From positions 62,001 through 126,000 of the forward strand of contig JAJECP010000024.1 of assembly GCA_022821985.1 (NCBI GenBank): 64,000 bases of DNA. Direction: 5' to 3'. Positions 24,953-34,460 of the stretch are shown piece by piece; the first letter of the stretch is position 1, and every line of letters starts with the position of its first letter. Position numbers and translations under genes: made by a program. This stretch comes from Acidimicrobiia bacterium. Lineage in GTDB: Bacteria; Actinomycetota; Acidimicrobiia; Acidimicrobiales; Poriferisodalaceae. The notes under the pieces are model-generated. The model was not told the DNA's origin. It did no database searches and worked only from the letters and a program-made list of their open reading frames with translations.

Positions 24953-25636
24953 CTAGTCGATGCGGACGGTGAATTCGAGGCCTCCCGTGAAGGGCAAGGT
25001 CATCGTGCGGAGCTTGTTGGCGGGGTCATTGAGGAACTCGAAGTAGGGCGCGTAGCCCCCAGCGGACGCGATGGTGTTGTCGGTGACCACGACCGCTCCG
25101 GGACGCAGGGCTGGGGCGACCAGCTCCAGCGCGTCGAGCGCGACGTGCCAGATGTCGACGAGCAGGAAATCGACCGGTCCCCCGCAGTCGACGAGCGTTT
25201 CACGCAGATCGCCCTCGCGAAGCTCGATCCACGGCGCGAGACCCGCTTCGGAGAAGTTGGCCCGAGCGATGGCAGCCTTGGCTGGCTCGTACTCGGTGGC
25301 GATCACCACGCCGTCGTCATGGCCGTTGTCGCGCACAGCGGCAGCCAAGTACAGCGTGGACACGCCGTGTGACGTGCCGGCCTCCACGACACGGCGAGCA
25401 CCCAGAGCACGGCAAACCTGATAGCAGAACGTCGCCTTGTCGCGATCCAGCGCGACGAGCTTGTCGCTAAAGAACCGCCGCATGTTGTCGTCGAAGCCGC
25501 GCTGGCTCCGGTCCTGACCGCTCAAGCGCCGTTGCTCCGCAGCGAACGCCGACGTCTCAGCAACTTGTTCGTCGCTCTGGGCGTGCAACCGGTCGAGCAG
25601 CCCTTCGAGCGCAGAATCATGCAGCGGTGACGGCAT
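24953..25636 (-). CDS. Class I SAM-dependent methyltransferase
   Basis: A 227-residue methyltransferase of the O-methyltransferase/Methyltransf_24 type. The SAM-binding motif I is VVEAGTSHGVSTLYLA; the acidic residue closing beta 2 is in VIATEYEPAKA, motif II reads DFLLVDIWH, and ALRPGAVVVTDN follows as in family 3 O-methyltransferases. Start ATG at 25636 has GGGAGAGGAA upstream. It is divergent from the Rieske oxygenase gene and could modify a hydroxylated product of that pathway, but this is a guess from position only. Confidence 0.82.
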   Translation of the reverse strand: MPSPLHDSALEGLLDRLHAQSDEQVAETSAFAAEQRRLSGQDRSQRGFDDNMRRFFSDKLVALDRDKATFCYQVCRALGARRVVEAGTSHGVSTLYLAAAVRDNGHDDGVVIATEYEPAKAAIARANFSEAGLAPWIELREGDLRETLVDCGGPVDFLLVDIWHVALDALELVAPALRPGAVVVTDNTIASAGGYAPYFEFLNDPANKLRTMTLPFTGGLEFTVRID

Positions 25637-25829
25637 GCGGTTCCTCTCCCGATAGCCGTGTGTCCTCGGCTGGACGCGTGGCGACGGAGCTGACCGACAC
25701 GTCTCGCCTTGCAGTCGCCATCCATCCGGTCTCGGTTGTTCGCTCGTCGGCGGTTGAGGTCATGCCCTGCTTATATAGCGGAGAGCGGAGTGAATCCCGC
25801 CATGCGTTACCGGGGGAAAGGGGGACGCC

Positions 25830-26963
25830 ATGTCGGATTCGACCGAGTTGGATCCGCGGGGAACCAGGGCGGCGCTCGACGAGGCCAGCCATGCGCCGGG
25901 CGCGATCTATGCCAGCCCGGAGATCTTCCGCCGCGAGGTGGACGAGTACTTCAAGCGCGAGTGGCTGTACGTCGGGCGGGTCGAGGAGCTGGCCGAACCG
26001 GGTGACTTCATGGCGCTGCGCCTGGTCGGCGAGCCCGTACTGCTGTCGCGCGATCGCGATGGCGAGCTGCACGCCAACTACAACATGTGCGTCCACCGGG
26101 GCGTCGAGGTTGCGTACGGATCGGGCAATCTCAAGGCCTTCAGCTGCCCGTACCACGGCTGGGTCTACGGTCTCGACGGCCAGTTGAAGGGAGCCGCCTA
26201 CATGGCCGACTCCAAGGACTTCGACGTCGCCGACTGCGCCCTCACACCGCTGCGGCTCGATGTGTGGCGGGGCAACATGTTCATCAACTTCGACCCCGAT
26301 GCCAAGCCGCTGGCCGACGCGATGGCCGTGCTCGACGAGGAGTTCTCGTTCCTCGGGTGGGAGAAGTGCCGCCTGGGCAACAAGATCGACATCGACCTGG
26401 GGTGCAACTGGAAGTTCGTGCACGAGAACCTGATGGACTTCTACCACGTCGGTGTGCTGCACGCGGGCAGCTTCGGCGCCAACTTCAGCTTCGAGCCCGA
26501 CCACGTCAACATCAAGCCCGACGGCGGCCTCTCGATCTTCTACAACGCCGGCCCGCCAACCCCGGGGGCCGAGCCGCTGCTGGGCAAGATGCCGTGGCTG
26601 GAGGACCGGCCGCACAGCTTTGCCTGCACTGCGTTCAGGTCGCCCAACCTGACGTTCTTCGGCCGCATCGACTGCATCCGACCGATGATCGCGTGGCCGA
26701 TCGACGAGGGCCACACCCGGGTGGTTGTCTACCACCTGTTCCCCGAGGAGTTCTTCGACCGGCCCGACTTCGACGAGACGCTGAAGATCTACCACGACTA
26801 CCAGATCCTGGTGCTCGAAGAGGATCGGCTGATGATCGAGTCGATGCAGCAGGCGATGAGCTCGCCCGCCTACCGGCCTGGGCGCATGAGCACCCTGGAG
26901 AAGGGCATTCACAACTACCTCAACGGCTACCTCGACCGCATTGTCGACGGGGCAACCCCATGA
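25830..26963 (+). CDS. Rieske non-haem iron oxygenase, alpha subunit
   Basis: A 377-residue ring-hydroxylating or demethylating oxygenase. The Rieske [2Fe-2S] motif is CVHRG followed by CPYHGW, and the mononuclear iron site is ENLMDFYHVGVLH with a later Asp/Glu block EEDRLMIESMQQ. These match aromatic-ring dioxygenase and monooxygenase alpha subunits. No beta subunit or reductase is next to it, so it must take electrons from elsewhere. AAAGGGGG precedes the ATG. Its stop overlaps the next start (ATGA), linking it to the NicX-like gene and the molybdenum hydroxylase. Confidence 0.9.
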   Translation: MSDSTELDPRGTRAALDEASHAPGAIYASPEIFRREVDEYFKREWLYVGRVEELAEPGDFMALRLVGEPVLLSRDRDGELHANYNMCVHRGVEVAYGSGNLKAFSCPYHGWVYGLDGQLKGAAYMADSKDFDVADCALTPLRLDVWRGNMFINFDPDAKPLADAMAVLDEEFSFLGWEKCRLGNKIDIDLGCNWKFVHENLMDFYHVGVLHAGSFGANFSFEPDHVNIKPDGGLSIFYNAGPPTPGAEPLLGKMPWLEDRPHSFACTAFRSPNLTFFGRIDCIRPMIAWPIDEGHTRVVVYHLFPEEFFDRPDFDETLKIYHDYQILVLEEDRLMIESMQQAMSSPAYRPGRMSTLEKGIHNYLNGYLDRIVDGATP

Positions 26964-27985
26964 CCGCGACGGTTGCGGGCGCAGCCGACGTGCTGATGCG
27001 CGACTACATGGCGTTGGAGCCCGGCGAGACCGTCGTGATCACCGCCGACACCGACAGCGACTCCGAAGTGTGGCAGGCGATACACCGAGCATCTCTGCTC
27101 GCCGGCGCCAATTCATCGGTGATGCTGATCCCGCCGCTGCCGTATCAGGGCCGCCTCGCCGATCCGTACCTCACGCCGGCAGTGTCGGCTGCAGCGCTGG
27201 CCGCCGATGTGTGGATCGACCTCACCTTCCCCTACCTCGCCGGCTCGGAACTGCACGATCAGGCGATGGAGGGCAACCACATCCGCTACCTGCTGGGTGC
27301 CGACCTCAACGCCGGGGGCCTGCTGAGGCTGTTCGGGCGGGTCGATCTCGACCGCTACTTCGCCGTGCACCATGCCTTCGACGCGCTGGTGAACGACGCT
27401 GAGGGCAAGCCCGTGCGCATCACCGACGGCGGCGGCACCGACGTGAGCTTCACGCTCGGGGAGCGTGGGTTCTCCAAGCCGAGACGAGCGGACAAGCCGG
27501 GCACAGTATTGGTGCCGGGGCAATGCACGCTGTTTCCCGAGGTCGAATCGGTGAAGGGGCGCATCGAGATCGGCGCCATCTTTCACGAGTACTACACCTC
27601 GCTCGCCGCACCCATGACGCTGGAGATCGACGGCCGCATCCGCGCCGTCTCGGGCGGCGGCAACGAGCGCACCGTCGCCGACCGGGCGCTGCGACGGGCG
27701 GGCTCCGACGGCAACTACGGCTACGTCATCCACTTCACCCACGGCATCCATCCCACGGCCCGGGTGACCGGCAGCTCGTTCATCGAGGACACCCGTACCC
27801 AGGGCAACAACGCCATCGGCATGGGCATGCCGTGGTGGGATCCCGGCGGCGGTGAGAACCACCCCGACGCGGTGCTGTTCATGCACACCATCGACATCGA
27901 CGGCCAGCGTGTCGTCGAGGACGGCGCCATCGTGGGCCCTGAGTCATTGGTGGCCCTGGCGGCCGACCTGCAGCCAGTCGTCTGA
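26960..27985 (+). CDS. M29 aminopeptidase / 2,5-dihydroxypyridine dioxygenase (NicX)-like protein
   Basis: A 341-residue protein of the M29 fold group, which includes thermophilic aminopeptidases and the ring-cleaving NicX. Visible family-like segments are VLMRDYMALEPGETVVITAD at the N-terminus, GAIFHEYYTS, a HFTHGIHP block and ENHPDAVLFMHT, where the HxD pattern could bind the metal. The ATG at 26960 overlaps the Rieske stop; a longer frame upstream is noise within the Rieske gene. Beside an oxygenase and a molybdenum hydroxylase, ring cleavage of a hydroxylated N-heterocycle is more plausible than peptide hydrolysis, but the family alone does not decide. Confidence 0.65.
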   Translation: MTATVAGAADVLMRDYMALEPGETVVITADTDSDSEVWQAIHRASLLAGANSSVMLIPPLPYQGRLADPYLTPAVSAAALAADVWIDLTFPYLAGSELHDQAMEGNHIRYLLGADLNAGGLLRLFGRVDLDRYFAVHHAFDALVNDAEGKPVRITDGGGTDVSFTLGERGFSKPRRADKPGTVLVPGQCTLFPEVESVKGRIEIGAIFHEYYTSLAAPMTLEIDGRIRAVSGGGNERTVADRALRRAGSDGNYGYVIHFTHGIHPTARVTGSSFIEDTRTQGNNAIGMGMPWWDPGGGENHPDAVLFMHTIDIDGQRVVEDGAIVGPESLVALAADLQPVV

Positions 27986-27991
27986 GTCGCC

Positions 27992-28849
27992 ATGAAACCT
28001 GCACCGTTCTCGTTTGTCGCCCCCGAGTCGCTCGACGAGGTGGTTCGAACCTTGGCCGAGCACGGCGACGACGCACAGATCCTCGCAGGCGGCCAGAGCC
28101 TGGTTCCGCTCATGAACCTCCGGCTGGCTCGACCCGAGGTGGTCGTGTCGATCAACCGCTGTCACGAGCTCGACTACATCCGGCTTGTGGACGACCGCCT
28201 CGTCATCGGTGCGCTCGTGCGCCAGATCGATGCCGAGACCAGCCCGCTTGTCCAGGCCGAGTGCCCGCTGCTGGCCAAGGCGCTCCCCCACGTCGGGCTG
28301 CCCGCCACGCGCAACCGCGGCACCGTCTGCGGCAGCCTGGCGCATTGCGACCCGCTGGCCGAGCTGCCCGCGGCTGCGCTCGCTTTGGAGGCCGAGATGG
28401 TGCTCACGAGCGCCGCCGGCGAACGTCGGGTGCCGGCTCACGACTTCTTCGTCGCTGAGATGACCACCTGCATCGAGCCGGGCGAGGTCGTCTCGGCGGT
28501 CACGTTCGCCCGACAGGACCCAAGCGAGCGAAGCGCCGTACGGGAAGTCTCGAACGGGGGCCACGTATTCCCGGTGGGCGGGGTGGCACTGCGGTGGGCC
28601 AGCTCGGACGGCATCTGCACGATGGCACGCATCGCGGCATTCGGCGTCGGGTCGGTGGCCCAACGTCTGCGCGACGCCGAGCGTGCGCTGGTCGGCTCCG
28701 ACGTCGGCCCAGCGGCAATCGCCGCCGCCGTCGCGGCAGCCCGCAGTGAGGTTGACCCGACCGGCGACATCCATGCCGATGCCGACTACCGGCGGCACCT
28801 CGTCGGCGTTCTGCTCGAACGCGGCCTGCTGGAAGAGGAGCGTCCATGA
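27992..28849 (+). CDS. Molybdenum hydroxylase FAD-binding subunit (CoxM/CutM type)
   Basis: This 285-residue medium subunit of a xanthine-oxidase-family hydroxylase passes electrons from the iron-sulfur subunit to its acceptor via FAD. It has the FAD motifs ILAGGQSLVPLMNLR and TVCGSLAHCDPLAELPA, plus a C-terminal CO_deh_flav_C domain (ALRWASSDG onward). The next gene overlaps by four bases (ATGA). The M-S-L order is that of heterotrimeric hydroxylases. Confidence 0.92.
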   Translation: MKPAPFSFVAPESLDEVVRTLAEHGDDAQILAGGQSLVPLMNLRLARPEVVVSINRCHELDYIRLVDDRLVIGALVRQIDAETSPLVQAECPLLAKALPHVGLPATRNRGTVCGSLAHCDPLAELPAAALALEAEMVLTSAAGERRVPAHDFFVAEMTTCIEPGEVVSAVTFARQDPSERSAVREVSNGGHVFPVGGVALRWASSDGICTMARIAAFGVGSVAQRLRDAERALVGSDVGPAAIAAAVAAARSEVDPTGDIHADADYRRHLVGVLLERGLLEEERP

Positions 28850-29334
28850 CTGACGAAGTCGAGGTGACGGTCACCGTCAACGGGCGCACCCGACAGTCCC
28901 GGGTCGAGCCTCGACGGCTGCTCGTCGACTACCTGCGGCACGATCTCGGCCTGACGGGCGCCCACATCGGCTGCGAGCAAGGGGTGTGCGGCGCATGCAC
29001 GGTGCTGCTCGACGGCCGCACCGCCCGCAGCTGCCTGCATTTCGCTGTGACGGTCGACGGATCCGACATCCGCACCGTGGAAGATCTCGCAGACTTCGAC
29101 GAGCTCCACCCGATCCAGGAGATGTTCCATCAGAAGCATGCGCTGCAGTGCGGATTCTGCACTCCGGGCTTCCTCCTGACCGCAGTGGAGCTGCTGGAGC
29201 GCACTGCCGACCCCGACGAGGCCGCCATCCGGGAGGCACTGATGAACAACGTCTGTCGCTGCACCGGCTACGCCAACATCGTCGACGCGGTGGCCGAGGC
29301 CGCGGTGGAGCTGCGACGGAGGAGCTCAGCATGA
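28846..29334 (+). CDS. Molybdenum hydroxylase [2Fe-2S] subunit (CoxS type)
   Basis: This 162-residue small subunit carries two [2Fe-2S] clusters. The plant-type cluster uses GCEQGVCGACTVLLDG and the C of RSCLHFA. The second, helical-domain cluster uses QCGFCTPG and NVCRCTGYANI. Length and motifs match the family closely. It overlaps both neighbours by four bases and joins the flavin and molybdenum subunits. Confidence 0.95.
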   Translation: MTDEVEVTVTVNGRTRQSRVEPRRLLVDYLRHDLGLTGAHIGCEQGVCGACTVLLDGRTARSCLHFAVTVDGSDIRTVEDLADFDELHPIQEMFHQKHALQCGFCTPGFLLTAVELLERTADPDEAAIREALMNNVCRCTGYANIVDAVAEAAVELRRRSSA

Positions 29335-31694
29335 GCGTCGACCAGAACGGCGCTGTCGGGCAGAGCGTCCTGCGCCGCGAAGACGACTACCTCCTGCGAG
29401 GCCAAGGCCGCTTCGTCGACGACCTGCCCACACCGCTCAACACCCTGCACCTTGCCTTCGTGCTCAGCCCCTATGCCCACGCCCGGATCACCTCGATCGA
29501 CACGAGCGAAGCAATGGCGCTCGACGGCGTGGTCGATGTGCTCACCGGTGCGGATCTCGCAGCCATGGTGAAGCCGATCGCTGCCCAGATCGAGCTGCCC
29601 GGCTACAGCTTCAACACCCGCGATGTGCTCGCAGTCGACGAGGTGCGGTTCGCGGGCGAGGCGGTGGCGGTGGTGGTGGCCGAGAGCCAGTATCTCGCCG
29701 AAGACGGCATCGAGCTGGTGGAGGTCGACTACGAGCCGCTTGCCGCAGTCACCGACATTCACGAAGCCACCGATCCCGCCGCCCCGCAGGTCAACCCGAC
29801 CGTGCCGGGCAACGTCTATTTCGAGGGCCGGTTCGCCACCGACAATGTGGCCGCCGGCTTCGATGCGGCGGCCCACGTGATCGCAGAGGACTTCAACTCG
29901 AACCGTGTGACCGCTGTTCCGATCGAGCCCCGCGGGTGCCTTGCGGTGCCCGAGCAGCCGGCCAACCTGGTCTTCTACTCCTCGACCCAGATCCACCATC
30001 TGCTGCGGACAGCCCTGGCCGAGTTCCTCGATGTTGCGGAGTCGACCCTGCGGGTCGTGGTGCCCGACGTGGGCGGCGGTTTCGGCATCAAGGCGGCGCT
30101 CTACCCCGAGGAGTTCGTCTGCGCCGCGCTCGCGCTGCGCCTGCGCCGGCCCGTCAAGTGGATCCAGGACCGCTACGGCGCCCTGCTCACCGACGTGCAC
30201 GCCCGCGACAACCACTACCGGGTCGAGGCCGCGATCGACGACGACGGCATCGTGCTGGCGCTCAGGGCCGAGATTCGCACCAACGGCGGCGCCTACTCGG
30301 CGCTGCCCTTCGGCTGCACGCTGGAGACCACCGGCGGCGCCCGCATGATCGTCGGGCCGTACCGGATCACCGAATACGAGTACACGGCCACCGCCGTGGC
30401 GACCCACACGGCGCCCGTGCTGGCCTACCGGGGCGTGGCCCAGCCGGTCTGCTTCATGGCGATCGAGGGCATCATGGATCGGATCGCCCGCCGGCTCGGG
30501 CTCGATCCAGCCGAGGTCCGGCTGCGCAACATGGTGCCCACCGCAGAGCTGCCGTGGACCAACATCGTCGGCGTCCGCTACGACACCGGCAGCTTCGTCG
30601 AATCGCTCGAGATGGCGATGGAGATGGTGAACTACGACGAGTTCCGCGCCAGCCAGGCGCAGGGTCGACTGGTCGACGGCAAGTACCGGGGCATCGGCAT
30701 CTGCAGCTTCACCGAGGTGAGCGGCACGGGTGCCCCGGGCTGGCGTGCCCGTGGGCTGACCCGCCTGCCCGGATTCGACAGCGGGACAGTGAAGGTGGAG
30801 CCCACGGGCAAAGTGACAGCCTTCGTGAGCCACGCCCACTCAGGGCAAGGCCACTTCACGACCTTCGCTCAGGTTGTCGCCGACGCGCTCGGGGCCCGGC
30901 TGGAAGATGTGACTGTCGTCGAGGGCGACACTGCCGCTGGGCCCTACGGCACGAACACCTTCGCCAGCCGCAGCGCGGTCACGGGCGGCGGAGCGCTAAT
31001 CCGAGCGTCGGAGAAAGCGAGGCTCAAGTTGGCGCGGATCGCCGCGTTCATGCTCGAGTCGACGCCCGAAGACATCGTGGTCGCCGACGGCCAGATGCAC
31101 GTCGCCGGCGTGCCGAGCCGAGCCCTCTCGTTCCAAGAGGTCGCCGAGACGGCCTATGCGATGAACACCAGCGACCTGCCCGAAGGAGAGAGCTTCGGTG
31201 TCGAGGAGACCGACTTCTACGACCCGCCCCTGGTCACCATGGCCAACGCCACCCACATCGCGCAGGTGGCTGTCGATGCCGCAGACGGCACCGTCGACAT
31301 TGAGGGGTACGTCGTCGTGCACGACTGCGGCCGCGTCATCAACCCGATGATCGTGGACGGCCAGGTGATGGGCGGTGTGGCCCAGGGCATCGGCGAGGCG
31401 CTCATGGAGGAGTTTGTGTACGACCCCGACGGCGGGGTCCGCACGGCGACGCTGATGGACTATCTCCTGCCGAGCTCGGTGGACGTGCCCAACTACCAGA
31501 TCGCTCACATCGAGTCGCCGTCGATCGACACCGTCGGCGGGTTCAAGGGCGTGGGTGAAGGCGGGCTGATCGGCGCAGTGGCAGCGCTCGTCAACGCCGT
31601 CGCCGACGCACTGTCCGATCTCGACGTCAACGTCAACACCAAGCCGCTCCGGCCCGCGCTGCTGTCACGCCTCATCCGGGAAGCCGGCGGCTGA
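29331..31694 (+). CDS. Molybdenum hydroxylase large (Mo-cofactor) subunit, CoxL-like
   Basis: A 787-residue catalytic subunit that binds molybdopterin-cytosine-dinucleotide-type cofactor and hydroxylates a carbon centre with water-derived oxygen. It contains VGGGFGIKAALYPEE, the cofactor loop, and GFKGVGEGGLIGA, whose Glu is the catalytic base. The active-site loop reads AYRGVAQPVCF. It lacks the AYxCSFR signature of true CO dehydrogenases, so a heteroaromatic compound or aldehyde is the likely substrate. GGAGGAG precedes the ATG at 29331, and an upstream extension of the frame is noise inside the small-subunit gene. Confidence 0.92.
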   Translation: MSVDQNGAVGQSVLRREDDYLLRGQGRFVDDLPTPLNTLHLAFVLSPYAHARITSIDTSEAMALDGVVDVLTGADLAAMVKPIAAQIELPGYSFNTRDVLAVDEVRFAGEAVAVVVAESQYLAEDGIELVEVDYEPLAAVTDIHEATDPAAPQVNPTVPGNVYFEGRFATDNVAAGFDAAAHVIAEDFNSNRVTAVPIEPRGCLAVPEQPANLVFYSSTQIHHLLRTALAEFLDVAESTLRVVVPDVGGGFGIKAALYPEEFVCAALALRLRRPVKWIQDRYGALLTDVHARDNHYRVEAAIDDDGIVLALRAEIRTNGGAYSALPFGCTLETTGGARMIVGPYRITEYEYTATAVATHTAPVLAYRGVAQPVCFMAIEGIMDRIARRLGLDPAEVRLRNMVPTAELPWTNIVGVRYDTGSFVESLEMAMEMVNYDEFRASQAQGRLVDGKYRGIGICSFTEVSGTGAPGWRARGLTRLPGFDSGTVKVEPTGKVTAFVSHAHSGQGHFTTFAQVVADALGARLEDVTVVEGDTAAGPYGTNTFASRSAVTGGGALIRASEKARLKLARIAAFMLESTPEDIVVADGQMHVAGVPSRALSFQEVAETAYAMNTSDLPEGESFGVEETDFYDPPLVTMANATHIAQVAVDAADGTVDIEGYVVVHDCGRVINPMIVDGQVMGGVAQGIGEALMEEFVYDPDGGVRTATLMDYLLPSSVDVPNYQIAHIESPSIDTVGGFKGVGEGGLIGAVAALVNAVADALSDLDVNVNTKPLRPALLSRLIREAGG

Positions 31695-31708
31695 TCCCCC
31701 GTCGCCGC

Positions 31709-31726
31709 GCCGCCAATCGCGGCGGC
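31709..31726. terminator. Hairpin between convergent hydroxylase and ligase genes
   Basis: GCCGCC-AATCGC-GGCGGC is a perfect 6-6-6 stem-loop filling the 31-base gap between two convergent genes. It could stop transcription from both sides, although no T-run is present. Confidence 0.5.
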
Positions 31727-33132
31727 TAGAAGGTGTCGTAGTACTCGCGCTGTTCCCAGTCGGTCACGGCTGCCTCGAACCGCGCCCACTCGGACCGCTT
31801 GAGGGTGACGAAGTAGTCGACGATCTCGTCGCCGAGCGTGTTGCGGTAGAAGCCGCTGCGGTCGAACGCGTCGATGGCATCGCCGAGCGTGCGGGGCAGG
31901 AGGGGCCCGGCCTCGGCCTCATACGGCGTCTCGCTGGGGGGCGGCACTTCGAGCTTCGATTCGATGCCGTCGAGCCCCGAGAGGATCTGGGATGCGAGGT
32001 AGAGGTACGGGTTCGCGGCGGGGTCTCCGGCGCGGTTCTCGATCCTGGTCGCAGGCCCCGGCGGCTCGTCGATGACGCGCAGCATGGCGCCACGGTGTTG
32101 GCGGCTCCACACAATCCGATCGGGAGCGATGCTGTAAGGCCGGTAGCGCTTGTAGCCGGTGACGGTCGGCGTGGTGAGCAGGCACGACTCGAGGGCGTGG
32201 GCGAGGAGCCCACCGAGATAGTGCATTGCCATCTCCGAGAGCGTTTCACCGGAGATCGTCGGGGCGAACAGGTTGCGGCCGTCGTCGACGCTGACGATCG
32301 ACTGATGGATGTGCCAGCCGGTTGTGAAGGTGTCGTCGCCTGATGGCCTGGACATGAACGTCGCATGCAGGCCGTGCCGTCTCGCTATCTGCTTCACCGC
32401 GGCGCGGATCAGGACTGCTTGATCTGCCGGCTCGATGCCGTCGGCGGGAGCGAAGGTGAGCTCGACCTGACTCGGTCCGTGCTCGGCCTCGATGGTCCTC
32501 GGCGGCAGGCCGAGCGCCGTGAGGTGGCGTTGGATTGGCTCGAGCAGCGGTTCGATCCGGTCGGAGTAGTCCTCAGCCAGCAGATCCCATCCCGGGTGGA
32601 CGCGTTGATGGTCACCGGAGGATTCGTCGACGCGGTAGAGGTGAAACTCGATCTCGAGACCCGCCCGAAGCCGTAGCCCTTGGTCCGTCAGCTTCTGGTG
32701 CGCCCTGGCACAGATTCGGCGCGTCGACAGCTCGATCGGAGCGCCCTCGACGCTGTACAGGTCACTGAGCAGCCACCCGGTCCCGTCCAGCCACGGCAGT
32801 ACGCGAAACGTGGTGGGGTCGGGGATCATGCGCACATCGCGCGCCCCCATGACCGAGGCGAGCGTCGGGCCGCCGTCGGGTTCCCAGAGGCTGAATGCGT
32901 AGTGCTGGCCGGTGTCCTTGGTGAGCAGCGAACCCGGGAACGAGACACCGCTCCGCAGCGCATGCGGGATCTGTGCCGCATCGAGCACCTTGCCGTGCAG
33001 CAACCCGTGCTGGTCGGCGAACGAGATCCGGACGCTGCGCAACCCCAGGCCGCGCACCTGGTCCTCGACCTGCGCCGCGGCGTCGGACCAGTCCGCGTCC
33101 CAGCGGTCCTCCAGCTTGGGTGTGTCGCTCAA
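31726..33132 (-). CDS. Glutamine-synthetase-like ligase (possible gamma-glutamylation enzyme)
   Basis: A 468-residue type-I glutamine synthetase fold protein. Active-site blocks are GLEIEFHLYR (metal Glu), EAEHGPSQVELTF, HIHQS (ATP and Glu site), GYKRYRPYS and ENRAGDPAANPYLYLA (Arg and ammonium-site Glu/Asp region). The adenylylation-site loop of housekeeping GlnA is not evident. Relatives ligate glutamate to amines, as in putrescine, ethanolamine, isopropylamine and aniline pathways. The gene lies three bases behind a Rieske oxygenase, which recalls aniline oxidation systems in which a GS-like enzyme acts with a Rieske dioxygenase. The substrate is unproven. Confidence 0.87.
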   Translation of the reverse strand: MSDTPKLEDRWDADWSDAAAQVEDQVRGLGLRSVRISFADQHGLLHGKVLDAAQIPHALRSGVSFPGSLLTKDTGQHYAFSLWEPDGGPTLASVMGARDVRMIPDPTTFRVLPWLDGTGWLLSDLYSVEGAPIELSTRRICARAHQKLTDQGLRLRAGLEIEFHLYRVDESSGDHQRVHPGWDLLAEDYSDRIEPLLEPIQRHLTALGLPPRTIEAEHGPSQVELTFAPADGIEPADQAVLIRAAVKQIARRHGLHATFMSRPSGDDTFTTGWHIHQSIVSVDDGRNLFAPTISGETLSEMAMHYLGGLLAHALESCLLTTPTVTGYKRYRPYSIAPDRIVWSRQHRGAMLRVIDEPPGPATRIENRAGDPAANPYLYLASQILSGLDGIESKLEVPPPSETPYEAEAGPLLPRTLGDAIDAFDRSGFYRNTLGDEIVDYFVTLKRSEWARFEAAVTDWEQREYYDTF

Positions 33133-33135
33133 TGG

Positions 33136-34437
33136 TCAGTCCGCCAGCGCGGGAGCCCACCCTGAGGCTTCGCGTCGTTGGGTCTCAAGATTGCGCCACG
33201 CAGCATCGAAGTCGTCGCCGGTGGTGACACCGTCGATGGCGCCGGGGCCACGGAGCCCGCCGGGATCAGCCGTACCGATGAGCGTGTCCGCGTCGGGCTG
33301 GCGGAGAGCGGCCAGGAACATGCGGCGATGGGTGCGGATGCCGGCATCGGTCGGGCTGAGGTGTTCGGCGGTGCGGTCGAAGATGGGACCGGGCGACTCG
33401 ACCGCCCACTGATCGTGAACATTGATGTCGGCGCCCATGCCGGTGTAGGTCCGCTCGCGCTGCTCGACCGGATCGAACCCCCAGTTGTTCGATTCGTCGG
33501 CGATTGGCTGGTACCCCGGCAGGGTGACCTGGCTGATGCGCTGCGCCCGCATGACTTCGGCATCGACAGGGTCGCCGTAGCTGACGAACATCGAGTACCA
33601 GTAGCAGCGGCGGTCATCGATGGGGACATGCCACTGGAAGATGCTCATCTCCCGGCTCATCGCGATCGTGATGGCGTTGGGGAAGATGCAGTTCGAGACT
33701 CGGACATGGGTGAACTCATCCCGGTACCGGCGCAGCGTCCGGGACCGGAAGCCGAACGGGGTGAGTTCGATCGTGATGTCGGGCGCAGCGGCTTCCCGCA
33801 TCAGCTCCGCGACGGTCACATCGGTGTCCGCGATGGTGTCGCGGAACTGCAGCCCATAGGTGCCGTCGGTGGCACCAAGGAAGCGATGCAAGAACGCCGC
33901 ATGCGCCGGGTCTATGCCGACTTCGTGAGCCTGCAGCCAGTTGCACCCCCACATGCCCTTGAACGCGAACACCTGCGGGCCCGGCGCCACGAAGCAGTCC
34001 AACCCAGGAAGCTCGGGCGGATCGCCGTCGCCCAGGAAAGCCCACACGATGCCGTTGCGCTCGGCCACCGGGTAGTGGACTTGGCACACCCTCGTGTGGA
34101 ACGTCGATGCCGGCGGCTCTGCGGGGGTCTCGAGACACGCACCGGTCACGTCGAAGAGCCACCCATGGAACGGGCAGCGCAGACCGCCGTCTTCCACCCG
34201 GCCATACGACAGATCGACTCCACGGTGGGGGCAGCGGCGCCCGATCATGCCCAGCCGATCCTGATCGTCACGAAACAGCACGAGGTCCTCTCCCAGCAAG
34301 CGAACCGGGACCACCGGCCGATCGCTGTCGAGTTCCTCAGTGAGGGCCGCCGGCTGCCAGTACCGGCGAAGCACATCGCCTCCCGGAGTTCCCGGGCCGC
34401 TTTCGGTCAAGAGTCGGTTCTCATCGGCACTGACCAT
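33136..34437 (-). CDS. Rieske aromatic-ring oxygenase (phthalate 4,5-dioxygenase-like)
   Basis: A 433-residue oxygenase alpha subunit of the single-component phthalate-dioxygenase group. Rieske ligands are in CPHRGVDLSYG and LRCPFHGW, and the iron site is in HEVGIDPAHAAFLHRF. The group uses a separate reductase and no beta subunit. The ATG at 34437 is selected because GGGAGG lies just upstream. It precedes the GS-like gene by three bases, and a 20-bp palindrome lies in its own 5' region. Confidence 0.9.
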   Translation of the reverse strand: MVSADENRLLTESGPGTPGGDVLRRYWQPAALTEELDSDRPVVPVRLLGEDLVLFRDDQDRLGMIGRRCPHRGVDLSYGRVEDGGLRCPFHGWLFDVTGACLETPAEPPASTFHTRVCQVHYPVAERNGIVWAFLGDGDPPELPGLDCFVAPGPQVFAFKGMWGCNWLQAHEVGIDPAHAAFLHRFLGATDGTYGLQFRDTIADTDVTVAELMREAAAPDITIELTPFGFRSRTLRRYRDEFTHVRVSNCIFPNAITIAMSREMSIFQWHVPIDDRRCYWYSMFVSYGDPVDAEVMRAQRISQVTLPGYQPIADESNNWGFDPVEQRERTYTGMGADINVHDQWAVESPGPIFDRTAEHLSPTDAGIRTHRRMFLAALRQPDADTLIGTADPGGLRGPGAIDGVTTGDDFDAAWRNLETQRREASGWAPALAD

Positions 34438-34460
34438 GCGAGCCTCCCCCAGCCGTGCGT

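Noticed and set aside
26087-26959. 5' extension of the NicX-like gene inside the Rieske gene
   Set aside because: Residues are Arg/Pro-rich noise; the ATG at 26960 in the ATGA overlap is the natural start.
29331-31694. Carbon monoxide dehydrogenase
   Set aside because: The large subunit lacks the AYxCSFR active-site motif.
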